Shown in pieces: positions 39,171 to 49,731 of a stretch of DNA of 64,000 nt. The notes under the pieces were generated by a model. The model did not search any database. It was not told the origin of the DNA and was given only the letters and a program-made list of their open reading frames with translations. Within the stretch, counting starts at the first letter, position 1. Every line of letters begins with the position of its first letter. The position numbers and the translations under genes are program-made. This DNA is from Trichopria drosophilae (lineage: Eukaryota; Arthropoda; Insecta; Hymenoptera; Diapriidae): the NCBI GenBank assembly GCA_030407085.1, contig CM059586.1:33405501-33469500 (forward strand), given 5' to 3'.

Positions 39171-39899
39171 ACTTCCAAATATAAACACTCCAACAAATAT
39201 TTCTGTATAGAAAAACAACTTTTCTGTGGAAATTTGACTTCTTTATTTGTTTGTAATAAAGCTATCAGGAAATATTCGACAATTTTTTGTATGTTTTTAG
39301 GTTTGCTTCTTAGGTTTTGTTCGGTATTTTGCCAACATTTCCTGGAAAGTGTTTTGCAGCAATATTTTCATATTTTCTCCGAATGATCAGTAAAAGTCGT
39401 ATGACTACATTTAATGTTCTTTACTCTGAAATGTTAGGTAATTAATTTTCAGAGAATAGTTTTTACTGGCTTTTCTTTTAAAATTTAAATAAATAGCATC
39501 CTTATATACACATGAAATTAATAACAGTAGAAAGTGGTTCCAGTTTTTGGCTAGTGTCTACCCAGCCCATTATTTCCGATGTTAAAGAAATAAAGAAACT
39601 GAGCAATTTACCATAAAACAGGACGGATTTCCACCAGGGTAGTATGCACTAGGTTTATAGTTTATGCATGAGACGAAATAGGTTATTCAATTTGAGAAAA
39701 GTATAAATAAAAAATCACTGGTATATAAACCTAACCTAACGAAAATTTAATTCACGCAATGAATCAGCATTTTTAATCGCCAGATAATACAGTGATCGAA
39801 ACTTCATAAACTTATTTCGACATCCAGAATGATATCATCTCAATAGCAAAAAGCCAATTAATAATTTCATAAAAACTTCAAAACTAGACATTAACTGAC

Positions 39900-40045
39900 C
39901 TTGATAATTTTGCCAGAATGCTTGATTGCCGATAAGGTCCAACCCACTGTAGCCCCAACCCGGTTTTTCAGGTGTCGACGATGGTTGGGTTGGTCGAGAA
40001 CTTTGCGACGATTCTCGATAGGGATGAGCTTGCTGCGGCTTCTGT

Positions 40046-40083
<38 letters not shown>

Positions 40084-40208
40084 TTGCTGCTGTTGATGCG
40101 ACTGTTGCGAGTTTTGTTGAGAAGACTGTGTTGGCAGTTGATTTTGCGAATGCGACGGGCTGTCGTCTGGTTGTTCGGACGATGTCCTCGCATCAGCGAC
40201 TACGTTTT
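39900..40208 (-). CDS. dac: dachshund Q-rich linker exon
   Basis: This 309-nt minus-strand exon lies 1.99 kb downstream of the DD2 exon in the same frame. The acceptor is CATGTCTTTCAG and the donor is CAAG followed by GTCAGT. The split codon restored with the preceding exon is GAA, giving ALT-ENVVADARTSSEQ. The exon then encodes a S/Q-rich stretch, an uninterrupted run of 18 glutamines made of mixed CAA and CAG codons, a S/P/T-rich stretch, and a distinctive end with GWGYSGLDLIGNQAFWQNYQ. Such Q-rich low-complexity sequence near the C-terminus is typical of insect Dachshund and absent from the corresponding part of vertebrate DACH1. Both ends are phase 1 and the length is a multiple of three, so skipping it would keep the frame. 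The long leucine-rich frame on the opposite strand is only the complement of the glutamine codons. Confidence 0.9.
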
Positions 40209-42197
40209 CTGAAAGACATGCTTGACGTTTTATGTCTGTCACGTGATTCTGTTAATTGATTCTGCATGTCAATTCTTACGTATTTGCCCGTATGCTCATT
40301 TTATATACGGGTAAAAGTAAACAACATTTATTTGTACATGTTAATCGATATTAAGTGTATACATGTCTATCAAACGAAGTCAAGAGTATTGTATGCTTAT
40401 CAAAATAATTAATTCATGCACCTGTCTAATGTTTATTTAATGATATTTAAACAAGGAAGAAATGTGACGGATATTCATCGTCAAAATTTCATCTCGTCAA
40501 CAATGTCAAAGCATGAAACTGGTGAAACGTAAACGAAATGATTTTTAAGTAAATTTTCGCAAGGCAGATTTACTTAGTCCGATTCGCGTTCGCGAGCACC
40601 GCCCTATTTGATTTGAAATTAATATCTCTGGGGCTGACAGGGTTAATCAGTGGCAGCGAAAACGCCAGCGTTAGCAAGCAGCACAGGAAACGTTATATCG
40701 GAATAAGAGATTTCACTTAAAGGGTTTCGTGTTTGAGTTTTGGTAGTGACAGGAGGTCGGGTAGGGGTGGCCCTGAGCCGTGAGCCACGAGCCCCAAGTA
40801 GTCGGACGATTGACGAGAGACGCGAAGGCGGAGAACCAAGAGGGCTGCGAATCTGGCGTAACATTCCCTAAAATACCTGAAGAAGACTAGTAATTAGTAG
40901 AGTAATAGCTAATCGCCAAAAGATGCGTCGAGAGAACTTCTTGCTACGCGAAATGAAATTTTAGATTCCCGAGTCTCTTCGGATCTTCAGGGATTCGCGG
41001 TAATGAAGTTTAGGGAAGGAACGCGAGTACCAGAGGCGTATCTCAGAACGTTATCGTTTCGCAATCAACATGTTAATTAATGTTGATAACATGAACGTTA
41101 AATATTTTCATCATTCGGTACTACCCGTAATAACCTACTAAATGCTTTCTCAAGTAATTCAATCATTCTGAATTTAGTGTACACTTCAACCTTCCAGATA
41201 TATTTTATCACCATTCGTTTTATTAAGATTTAAATCTAAAAAATTGATTTATTTACCTATATACGTTACTTTTTTAATAACAATAAGTTATCAAAATACC
41301 TTATGATGAAAGAAAATGGTCCTGGGTTCAAATCCCAGAGCATCAAATACTTTAACTTAGGTCTTCATTTTTTTTTCAAAGATAAATAACGACAAAGTAA
41401 TCGTAAAAAATGTACGTATTTCATCTTAGTTTACCATAAAATATTTAGATACTGTTTTGGTATTTTCAGGAATTTTTAATGGCCAAGATATATAAAAACG
41501 CAATAAGCAATATTGTATTAAGTAAAGATACACATTAGTCAAGATAATTTGGCGTACTTCTTAGATGCTTGTAACTAAAGACAGAAACGAATTGCGATAA
41601 TTTTTCAACGATCACGACGCAATCCAAAGACAAAATCTTGTAAACGTCCTGATGATATATTGATAAACGTTATGATTAATGAAGTTTAATTAGCAGTGAA
41701 CTTGATGATGAATGATATTTACCATGATTCTAATTTGATGACTGGAATATTAACTTGAAAGCATTTATCAACAATTAATGCCACATGATATGTTGTAGGA
41801 AAATTAATCTTAATTTTTGACGTATGCTTTATAGTGCAATATATCATGTTTATTTAACGCTAAGCAATTTACATCGCAATATGGCATAACGTAACAATGA
41901 AAGTTATTTATCTTTTTCTACAAGTTAGTAAATTATTCAATTGAATATGTGAAGAAGGGAGTTGCGTTGCAATTACGACAGTCTAGATCAAATTTAAGAT
42001 ATACGCAACTTAGTAACTTTGCTGGAAGTGGTTCAGAAATTCATAAAGATCTATCTGATTCAGTTATATGATCTAACCTTCTTATTATATAATGAAATAT
42101 GATTATTTTATCTGGGTTCCAATGAGTTTTACAATGACTGACGGGTATTTAGTTTTGTAGAAGTACTTACATGATATTTAAGATTGTAATTAATTAC
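40209..42197 (-). other. dac: dac intron (short)
   Basis: This 1,989-bp intron separates the DD2 coiled-coil exon from the Q-rich exon, with GT-AG borders on the minus strand (donor GTAATT, acceptor CTTTCAG). It is AT-rich. A GC-richer patch at 40560-40870 has no convincing frame. A tRNA 3'-half-like sequence sits at 41327-41352. I see no other feature. Confidence 0.85.
41327..41352 (+). repeat. tRNA-like 3' half (B-box fragment)
   Basis: The sequence CTGGGTTCAAATCCCAG forms a perfect 5-bp T-psi-C stem with the 7-nt loop TTCAAAT and matches the pol III B box. It is followed by AGCATCA, but no matching acceptor strand, D arm or anticodon arm can be found upstream. It is therefore a tRNA or SINE fragment rather than a gene. 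Confidence 0.5.
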
Positions 42198-42344
42198 CTG
42201 TAAGAGCTTTGACTTGTTCCGACGTCGCCCCCGTGGCTTTTAGCGCGTCCTCGAGTTGCGTGCGTCGTTTAACTTCTAGATCCAGCTGATCCTGCAGCTG
42301 CTTTCGCGTCCGCCGTTCCTTCTTTAAACGTTTTTGGTAGATCA
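42198..42344 (-). CDS. dac: dachshund internal exon (DD2 coiled coil)
   Basis: This 147-nt minus-strand exon encodes the end of the C-terminal Dachbox-C (DD2) coiled coil of Dachshund, a nuclear SKI/SNO/DAC-family transcriptional cofactor of the retinal determination network and of leg and mushroom-body patterning; DD2 contacts Eyes absent. The translation begins IYQKRLKKERRTRKQLQDQL and continues as a charged heptad-like helix ending in ATSEQVKALT. It aligns by memory with the vertebrate DACH1 stretch VQKRLKKEKKAKRKLQEALE. The acceptor reads ATTATTGCAG and the donor reads ACAG followed by GTAATT. The exon starts with the last two bases of a split codon (xTG) and ends with the first base of another (G), so both junctions are phase 1. 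The next exon upstream was not found in the window. Seen: splice sites and protein motif; known: family role; inferred: gene name. Confidence 0.93.
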
Positions 42345-43716
42345 CTGCAATAATAGATAAAAAACACAAATCATTCAACACATCATTTTCTACTTCATCA
42401 AACATCATTTATCTATTTTAAGTTCAACATTTTGTATTCTTTTCAGGTTACCTGAATTGCATTATAATCATTTCATACTATAAATAATTGATTGAATATT
42501 CATATTTATTACTGGTCTTAATTTTAATAACCTATTTTTTTGGTACCAAGATTGTTGAAATGACAATTTTGTTTAAAAAAAGTTTTCTCGTTATATATTT
42601 CTTTAAATGTGGCGTAGTCGGTCAACATGTATTTCTAATGAGGTTGAAGATTTACATATAAAAATATTTTTATTGAATCTTGATGAAATTATGAAATTAA
42701 TGAAATCGTTTTGGTGTCTTATATGTCACATGATAGGAGCCTATTTTATTAACAATGTGTTAATGTAGTCTTGTATAATAATTAGACATTGTAATGTACC
42801 TTCGTGTTCGTAAGTCATAATTGTTTTATAGTTTTTACTACATCACTTTAATTGTAAGGTTAATTTAGTCATGTTCATGTTTATTCAAAGTGTTGTCGAA
42901 TAAGAATAATATTAAGATGGCATTTAGCCAAAATTTTGACTGAAAGATATTTCGAAAGTCCAAACATTTTAAAATAAAATGCCAAGGTGCATAATGCCGA
43001 AAAATAAATTATATTTTTATTATACCACACGAACACGATTTATTTTTCAATTTATTAATTTTAAGAATTTTACGCATTAAAATATTTTATTTTCGAATGT
43101 TTTCATCTTTAGAATTTTAAATTAATGAACTTTAGGAATATCTTTCACTTCGAACTTTGGATCCGTTCTGTTGACATAATATACTTAATTTTAGGATATT
43201 CTCAACGTTATATCTATTGTTTGGCCTCTGAAAATTTATCAGTTTTTATAAATGAACAAATAAAAAAAAAGTCTGAATAAAAATTATTTTATTTCCGGAA
43301 TAAAATTCTGCATTTCTAATACAATAATATGTCATAACAAATATAATTATTTGTTTTTTCAAATATTTGTTTGGTGGTCGTAAATACGTTATTAATGGGG
43401 AAATGTTAGGTTAGGAAAACGAATTTTAATTTTATTAAATAAGCAATGTGTTATATGAAAAATAATTTTTAAAACTTTTTTCTTAAGAGCAAATTTCTAA
43501 TATTGAAGTCTAGCTGGAAATTTCTACGTTGTAAATTTGTTGAGACATTTGATCCTGAGCCAGTTCTGAGCCGATATTTGATTATCGCAAACACAAAATT
43601 TTCAAAATTTGTAATATTGAATAATTACGTTATTTATCTTTAAATGCAATTTTATTTCCAAGGCAATATATATAATTTATCATTTGGAAATATTGTGATA
43701 TATTGTTATTTCGGGT

Positions 43717-43745
43717 GGTCCCGAGTTCGAATCACCGTCGGGGTC
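43717..43745 (+). repeat. fragment of the tRNA-headed SINE family (B-box region)
   Basis: The stretch from GGTCCCGAGTTCGAATCACC onward matches positions 18258-18281 of the intact SINE with one mismatch over 24 bases, covering the pol III B box. Upstream and downstream sequence does not match the SINE, so only the T-arm portion survives, or a related tRNA-derived element is represented. Confidence 0.5.
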
Positions 43746-44390
43746 GAAACTTTTTTTCTTCACCATATTTGTTTATCTATATTTCGTTGAAACTGTAAAT
43801 AAAACGAATAAGACACTTTCATTTTAAATTTATGGAAAAAAGTTACGGAACTTGCTTGAAAACGATTTGTGAAATATTTCCGAAATATCTATAAAATTAT
43901 GTTTTTAATAACTGATAAATTATCTTGTATCCAAATGGTAAGTATACCAAACCGTAAAAGAAGGGGCGGGGGTTATTAGAACCATTTAAGATATGAACAA
44001 AATATTAACTAGATTACATAAATAACTATTTACAGAAATAGTAAGTTATTTTTCATGGAGGTGGATAGCGCCGATCCGTAAATACGTTATGTTTCATGAA
44101 CCTATGCGGTGTACTGTGACGTCAAGCAGTGTTCATATTATTATTGTGAATTATTACTATATATATTATTAAATAAATTCGCGTTTTCTCACTTTTCCCT
44201 TGCACATTTCGGTAGTGATCGTATTGCTTAATTTACACTTGATTCTAACTTTGTTCGACATTATTTTTGCGTCAGTATGTCATCTAGTGTTTCCAGGAGG
44301 AAAAAGAAAATGTTATTCGCTTGTTGTAAAATTTGGAATTTAATTTTTTATTTGGATATTTAATTGGAATTAATCATTGTTTTAAATTAA

Positions 44391-44433
44391 GAGAGAGAGG
44401 GAGAAGGGAGAGAGTGTGTGAGAGAGAAGGGGC
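44391..44433 (+). repeat. GA-rich microsatellite
   Basis: An imperfect (GA)n tract with GGGAGAGAG and TGTGTGAGAGAGA sections. GAGAG is also the binding motif of insect GAGA factor. Confidence 0.8.
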
Positions 44434-45218
44434 AGTTTAATTGTACATTTTTAACCCCATTTTTTAAATTTAAATCTACAATTTTAAAATAATAATTTAG
44501 TATTTTATGTACGATGGTTAATATACTACCGTCTGGTTAAAGTCTGGTTCTACCAGGTTAAACGAATCTGGTGACCCAGTACCAGTAGGTTATTACTGTA
44601 TTAATACTAATCTAAACCGAAATTAGCATTTGGGCTGAACTTTATAGAGACATATTCTGGAGAATATGTATGACATTTATTTATAAGAGGTCTTCCAGAA
44701 CTCTTTTGAAAAATATTTCCAAGAAGACCTGAAGTCCTAAGTTGCACTAAATTTTCGCTCCTGAAATAATTCTTAGAGCCCTTATCTACATTCAGATCAT
44801 TATTTTGTTTGTAAAACATGTTACAGTCATTAGATCTAAATTGTTTTAAGGCACACAATGTATACATTTGGTATTGTCATGTCATCTCTTTACTTCACTT
44901 TAATTGATAGTGACTCGATTGACACTTTTATACAGTAACTCTTCCAAGTTTTCGCTCTATGAATTTAAGAGAGAATTAAGTAGAATCTATAATTGTCAGG
45001 AGTGGAAAGTGTTAAATAAGAGCTCTCTTTCTCGAGACCACATACTTAGCAGATTTTGTAAAGGTCATCGCATAAGTCTTCAAAAAGATCTCTTTCTGAG
45101 CAATATTTAAGATATTTCTAAATTCTGAAAACAGCTGTTTCGGATAGTGATCTTCGACATTGATAATTAACACTGGAACACAATATCCGACATTTATGTC
45201 AGTTATTTCTACATTATT

Positions 45219-45250
45219 GATTAGACCAAGAAACTACCTTTTCTATTTAT
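45219..45250 (+). repeat. 32-bp direct repeat, copy 1
   Basis: A 32-bp block containing CCAAGAAACTACCTTTTCTA recurs at 45789-45820 with one difference (GACC against GGCC). Confidence 0.75.
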
Positions 45251-45788
45251 TAATTACAACGGTCGATAACTTTATTCCTTCAAATTGATTTATTTCTGGG
45301 TTTTCCCTATGAAAGGCAGTTAAAACTGCATATTTTTATGAAGTATACTTGCTTTTTTCTTAATTCCCTTGTAAATGAAAAATCCATCCATTTTCATTTA
45401 CAAAGGAAAGTATTAATTTAAATGAATATTTCTAATGGTACACAAAATTCCACTGATTGTGTATGTTTATATTATTTCATTATACTTGCTTTCTCGCTTG
45501 AACGAGTATTATTTCGTTCAAATGCCGCCCGGCTTACAACGATACGATTTTCATATGAATATACAAGAACTTTTTTGTTCTTAATGTCATCCAAATACGG
45601 ATGCAAGATAAGTTCGATTTTTTGATATTTTTGAACGTCTAAGGATGAATTTGCGGAACCTTACTGAGGAGTCCTACGCAAATTCAAGGACGAAACGTTC
45701 AATTTTCTAGCGACTGCTTTCTTTATAGATAGCTGTAGCTGGAAGATTTCATTTATTCCTTTTTTAACATCTTAGTAGTATAGTGACC

Positions 45789-45820
45789 GATTAGGCCAAG
45801 AAACTACCTTTTCTATTTAT
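45789..45820 (+). repeat. 32-bp direct repeat, copy 2
   Basis: Second copy of the block at 45219-45250, 570 bp downstream. The sequence between and around them is not obviously duplicated. Confidence 0.75.
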
Positions 45821-46716
45821 ACTTGATGCTTATAAAAATATCTTTATATAGACACGTTCAACTGCAGAGATTTCATTTTTGCTGATGAAACTAAAAATGA
45901 TAATAATTTGTGTACCTATTATAAATAAGAAAAGTAGACGTTAAACAAATTTTCAAAGCAAGATGAATGGAAGAATCGAGTTTAAAGTAATCTATTCAAA
46001 TCTAAGTATCGATAAGCGACGAATTTTCCATAAATTTCGCAAGCAATGATTTGTAAAAACGGCTCGGGTTTCTTGATAAATTGACCGCATGTCAGTGGCG
46101 TAACGGCGGCGGCGCTGGTATCCAGATTTCGCAGGAGCGTGGAGTTTGACCGTGCAGTACACGGTGCCATCGTGATTTATGGCTCGTTGTAACAACAATG
46201 TGTTCAGATACGGAGATGTATAGAGCGAGGGTGTGCATTGTTCAGCAGTCAGTCTTGGTTCGTCGGCGTGGCACACGATGGGCCTCCGTCACCTCCGCCA
46301 TGCATATCACCGTCTCCGTCGTTGGTCCTCCTCATTGTTTCATCTTGCTCCCTCTCAGGTTTGCCGATGACCGTGATCTCGAGGAAACGCCGAGTACGTG
46401 TAAATCGCTTTGTGCGAGCAAGGGTCCCTGTCCTTTCTGTCGCGGCTGCTCTTCGATATTGCTTTCTTATGCGCGTCGATCGGTATCGGCTCGATTGGAT
46501 GCTCCCGGCACGACCACAGACCGGCGGCTTCTTTATGAACCCACCTCCATCCCTCCTTTAATTATTTTCCATCATTGTGGACCGGTATTGTGCTTCTTTC
46601 TTACGAGCCATTTCATCAACACACTTTATATGTTTTCATTACATTGTTGCCCACACTCTTAAAAATATTGACATCAACATTAATATACATGTATATGAAG
46701 TCATTTGCATATACAT

Positions 46717-47983
46717 TAGGGTGGTTCAAAAAAACCACATATTTTTTTTTTAAAGTCTTACCCCCGAAATATCTTCCAAATAGCGAAAAAATGCACCCAG
46801 AATTTTTAAAGATGTTAAAGAAAAAATTTGGAGTAGACTCTCTCTCTACTTTTGTGCAAAAATCAATAAAATTATAAATTTAATTTTTTTAATACGTTAA
46901 AATATCAACATTTTTTTACGTTATCAACTGTAAACTTCATCAGTGTTATCAACAACAAAAGTCACATTTTTTATGGAATAAAAAATAATGTTGTAAACAA
47001 GATACGGCAATAAATTATTAAAAAAGTTCAAAAATATTTGTAACCCTTCAGATGCGCTACACCTGTTCGATATCGAAAAATGTATAACGTGTTTACGATG
47101 TATTTTTGCCTCCAGATTACGAATATGATGTCAGACATTGGCGTTCGTATCATGTCCGCCATTTTGAAAAAACAGCCAAAAATTAACATTATTCCGATTA
47201 ATGTGCTTTTGCTTTGAAAAATAGAAAAAAAGTACAACGTGGTTTCGATATATTTTTGCCACCTGATTTTCAAAATGTCGTTAGACATTGGCGTTCGGTC
47301 ATATCGTGGCCGCTATTTTGAAAAAAAAAACAGCCCAAAATTCCGATTATTCTGATTTTTGAGCATTATTTTCGAAATACAAGAAAGCACAACGTGGTTT
47401 CAATATACTTTTGACTCCTGATTACGAATATGATGTCAGACATTGGCGTTCGCCCATATCATGACCACGTTGTACTTTCTTGTATTTTTCAAAGCAAAAG
47501 CACAATAATCAGAATAATGTTAATTTTTGCTGTTTTGTCAAAATGGCGGCCATGATATGGCCGAACGCCAATGTCTGACATCATATTCGTAATTAGGAGG
47601 CAAAAATACATCGAAAACACGTTATACTTTTTTCGATATCGAACAGGTATATCATCTGAAGGGTTACAAATATTTTTGAACTTTTTTAATAATTTATTGC
47701 CGTATCTTGTTTAGAACATTATTTTTTATGCCATAAAAAATGTGACATTTGTTGTTCATAACACTGATGAAGTTTACAGTTGATAACGTAAAATAATGTT
47801 GATATTTTCAGGTGTTAAAATAATTAAATTTATAATTTTATTGATTTTTGCACAAAAGAAGAGAGACCGACCTCTTAATTTTTTCTTAAAAATCTGTAAA
47901 AATTCTGAGTGCATTTTTTCGCTATTTGGAAGATATTTCGGGGTAAGACGTAAAAAAAAATGTGGTTTTTTTGAACCACCCTA
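46717..47983. mobile_element. 1.27-kb foldback element with TAGGGTGGTTC termini
   Basis: The ends TAGGGTGGTTCAAAAAAACC and its reverse complement bound two long arms (left about 46717-47200, right about 47500-47983) that are reverse complements over most of their length. TA sits at both ends, consistent with a TA target duplication of Tc1/mariner-type transposons. The central part has three tandem units of about 170 bp marked by ACAACGTGGTTTC, GATGTCAGACATTGGCGTTC and GGCCGCTATTTTGAAAA-like blocks at about 47090, 47230 and 47390. No transposase is encoded; open frames such as 47028-47288 follow the subrepeats. It is a non-autonomous element able to form a long hairpin RNA if transcribed. Confidence 0.85.
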
Positions 47984-48632
47984 ATATACATGTATACTAA
48001 ATTTAATGTACATGGTTATTATAAATTAATATACGCGTGTATTAAATTTCATAAAGTGTATGTAAAGGTTATGATTGTTCATTTGTAATTGGTCACTGAG
48101 ATAACGCAAAACTCCGTTAAAACAACAGTTGGGATTTACTCTTTCCCGATTGGCCACTAAGGAAAGCAAGAACGAAATTTTAATCATAATGTAATTTTCT
48201 GACCAATCAGAAACCAACTATCGAAAAAATTAGAAAAAAAATGTGTGGAATTCAGGAGGATCTAAATCATTACATATGTTTTTTCTGGATTTTTTCATAT
48301 TTATGCAACTAGCCTATTTCTATCATATAACAAGACGTTGATTTTATCGTCTAGGGACTTATATGTCACACAGGAATCTGTTGACTACACTGTAAAAAAA
48401 GTCATGAAATTTAAGAGAAATTTGTGAAGCATATTTCATAAATGTTACTAAATATTAAGAATTTGTCATGAAATTTAAGAAGTTTGTTCCTTAAAACATT
48501 TTCACGAACTTAAAACTGAATATGGAAGTTGCACCTCATTGGTCATAATTTCATATAGTATTATGCGATGAAGAAGAGACAACAGCCAATCGCATTTCTG
48601 TTCAAGTTTGGTCACGTATCCTTTACGCAACT

Positions 48633-48732
48633 GTTCGTTGATTGGTTGATCGACCGCTCTTTCATTAAAGTCCGAATTTTACTTTCTGACAATTTAAGTT
48701 GGATAAAACGTTCGATCAACCAATCACTGAAC
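48633..48732. repeat. inverted repeat, 24-bp arms
   Basis: GTTCGTTGATTGGTTGATCG (from 48633) and its near-perfect reverse complement (to 48732) are separated by about 52 bp. Two or three mismatches in 24 bp. It is perhaps a MITE remnant. Confidence 0.6.
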
Positions 48733-49452
48733 ACTAGAGTGCGATATATGTATATTAAATCTTTAATATTTGAGTATATTCATTTAAAATTAAGACACCA
48801 GATATTACAATTAATTTACTTGCGCATAATAGAAATGTATTAAATTTAAAAACATTTTTAACAGTGCAACAAATTGATACGCTTTCTTCAGAATATTCTC
48901 TATATAATTATTCCATTTTCACTTGTCGTCTAGTGCTAATTCAAATAGATCTTTTCATCTAGAACCGGAAGTGAAGTTACCATCGGCGCGAGTTTACCAA
49001 CTTTCTTTCATTTGCCTTTCGAACAGAAAGGGACGGTCATGGCGTTCGTATTTATAAGTTTGCATTCTGGCTCCAGATAAAAAAAATCTGCTCATCCTGT
49101 TGTCAACAAGAATTGAAATCTGTAGTCGAAGCCGAAATCGCGAAGATAAAAAAGGAACATACAATGCGCACGTCGGATCTCTTCATATTGTGGAAGAATC
49201 TTAAGGTCGAGAAAAGTAATATCGCCGCAGTCGAAAATCAATTGTTGCGCAGGAGGAATTGCAGGAAATTCAGTACCAATAAAACTTACTTTGTACTGTT
49301 AGTTTACATCTCTGACTACAAGCAAATTTTTCGCAAACAAACAAATGACTAAAATAGCTGTAAAATCTATCCTGACAATATGGTACTGATCACTGACAAA
49401 CAATCTTCTGGAAATTTGCTGTGGCAATAAAAATCGAACTAAGAACAGTTAA

Positions 49453-49731
49453 AGGAAAGAAATACTACTTGGAGTCAATTTTACTGGTTCCGTCGAAAAG
49501 AAGAGTTATGAATTACTCCTAGAGGGATCTCGTCATCTCTATCATCCCACCTCGGTGATCAATGACTCTCTAGTAAAAATGAACTACATCATACCCAAGT
49601 GCGTCATGTCTGTAGAGTACAACAATGAAATCATTGACAGAATGGGACGCAGAATCGAAAAAGACGGTAAAAACATTTCCATGCAGTCTATATTAATTAG
49701 AAGACAATTTTATTCTTACGAAATGTACTAG
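49453..49731 (+). pseudogene. unidentified coding relic (92 open codons, no start)
   Basis: An open frame without an early ATG runs from a stop at 49450-49452 to TAG at 49729-49731. Its translation has balanced amino-acid composition unlike the K/N/F-rich chance frames around it (it contains EGSRHLYHPTSVINDSL and KCVMSVEYNNEIIDRMGRR). Nearby plus-strand frames at 49113-49352 (SNIAAVENQLLRRR) and 50329-50604 (FVISHIDELNIDSNCLMYPL) have a similar look, which suggests one broken coding sequence across about 49.1-50.6 kb. I do not recognise the family; a mobile element or an old viral insertion is possible. No intact product is present. Confidence 0.35.

Larger units (their letters stand above)
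16298..39899 (-). other. dac: dac large intron (23.6 kb)
   Basis: The interval between the Q-rich exon donor (GTCAGT at 39894-39899) and the terminal exon acceptor. It contains all the repeats and mobile elements listed between these positions. Stretches without a named feature (for example 18700-21800, 22100-23000, 23850-25950, 28300-30500, 34600-36200 and 36600-39850) are AT-rich DNA in which I see no gene. GC-richer unassigned patches lie at about 22280-22620, 26790-27300, 31140-31680 and 35160-35820. Confidence 0.75.

Noticed and set aside
39901..40212. Plus-strand leucine- or alanine/valine-rich frames
   Set aside because: They are the complement of the dac glutamine codons.
41327..41352. 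Complete tRNA gene
   Set aside because: Only the T arm and a possible 3' acceptor strand are present; no D arm, anticodon arm or pairing acceptor strand upstream.
46198..46662. 154-codon plus-strand frame in a GC-richer block
   Set aside because: Overlaps an equally long frame in another phase and a minus-strand frame; no domain; probably noncoding.
49085..49110. Minus-strand QDEQ as part of the upstream DD2 exon
   Set aside because: A stop codon lies immediately before it in frame and there is no conserved context.
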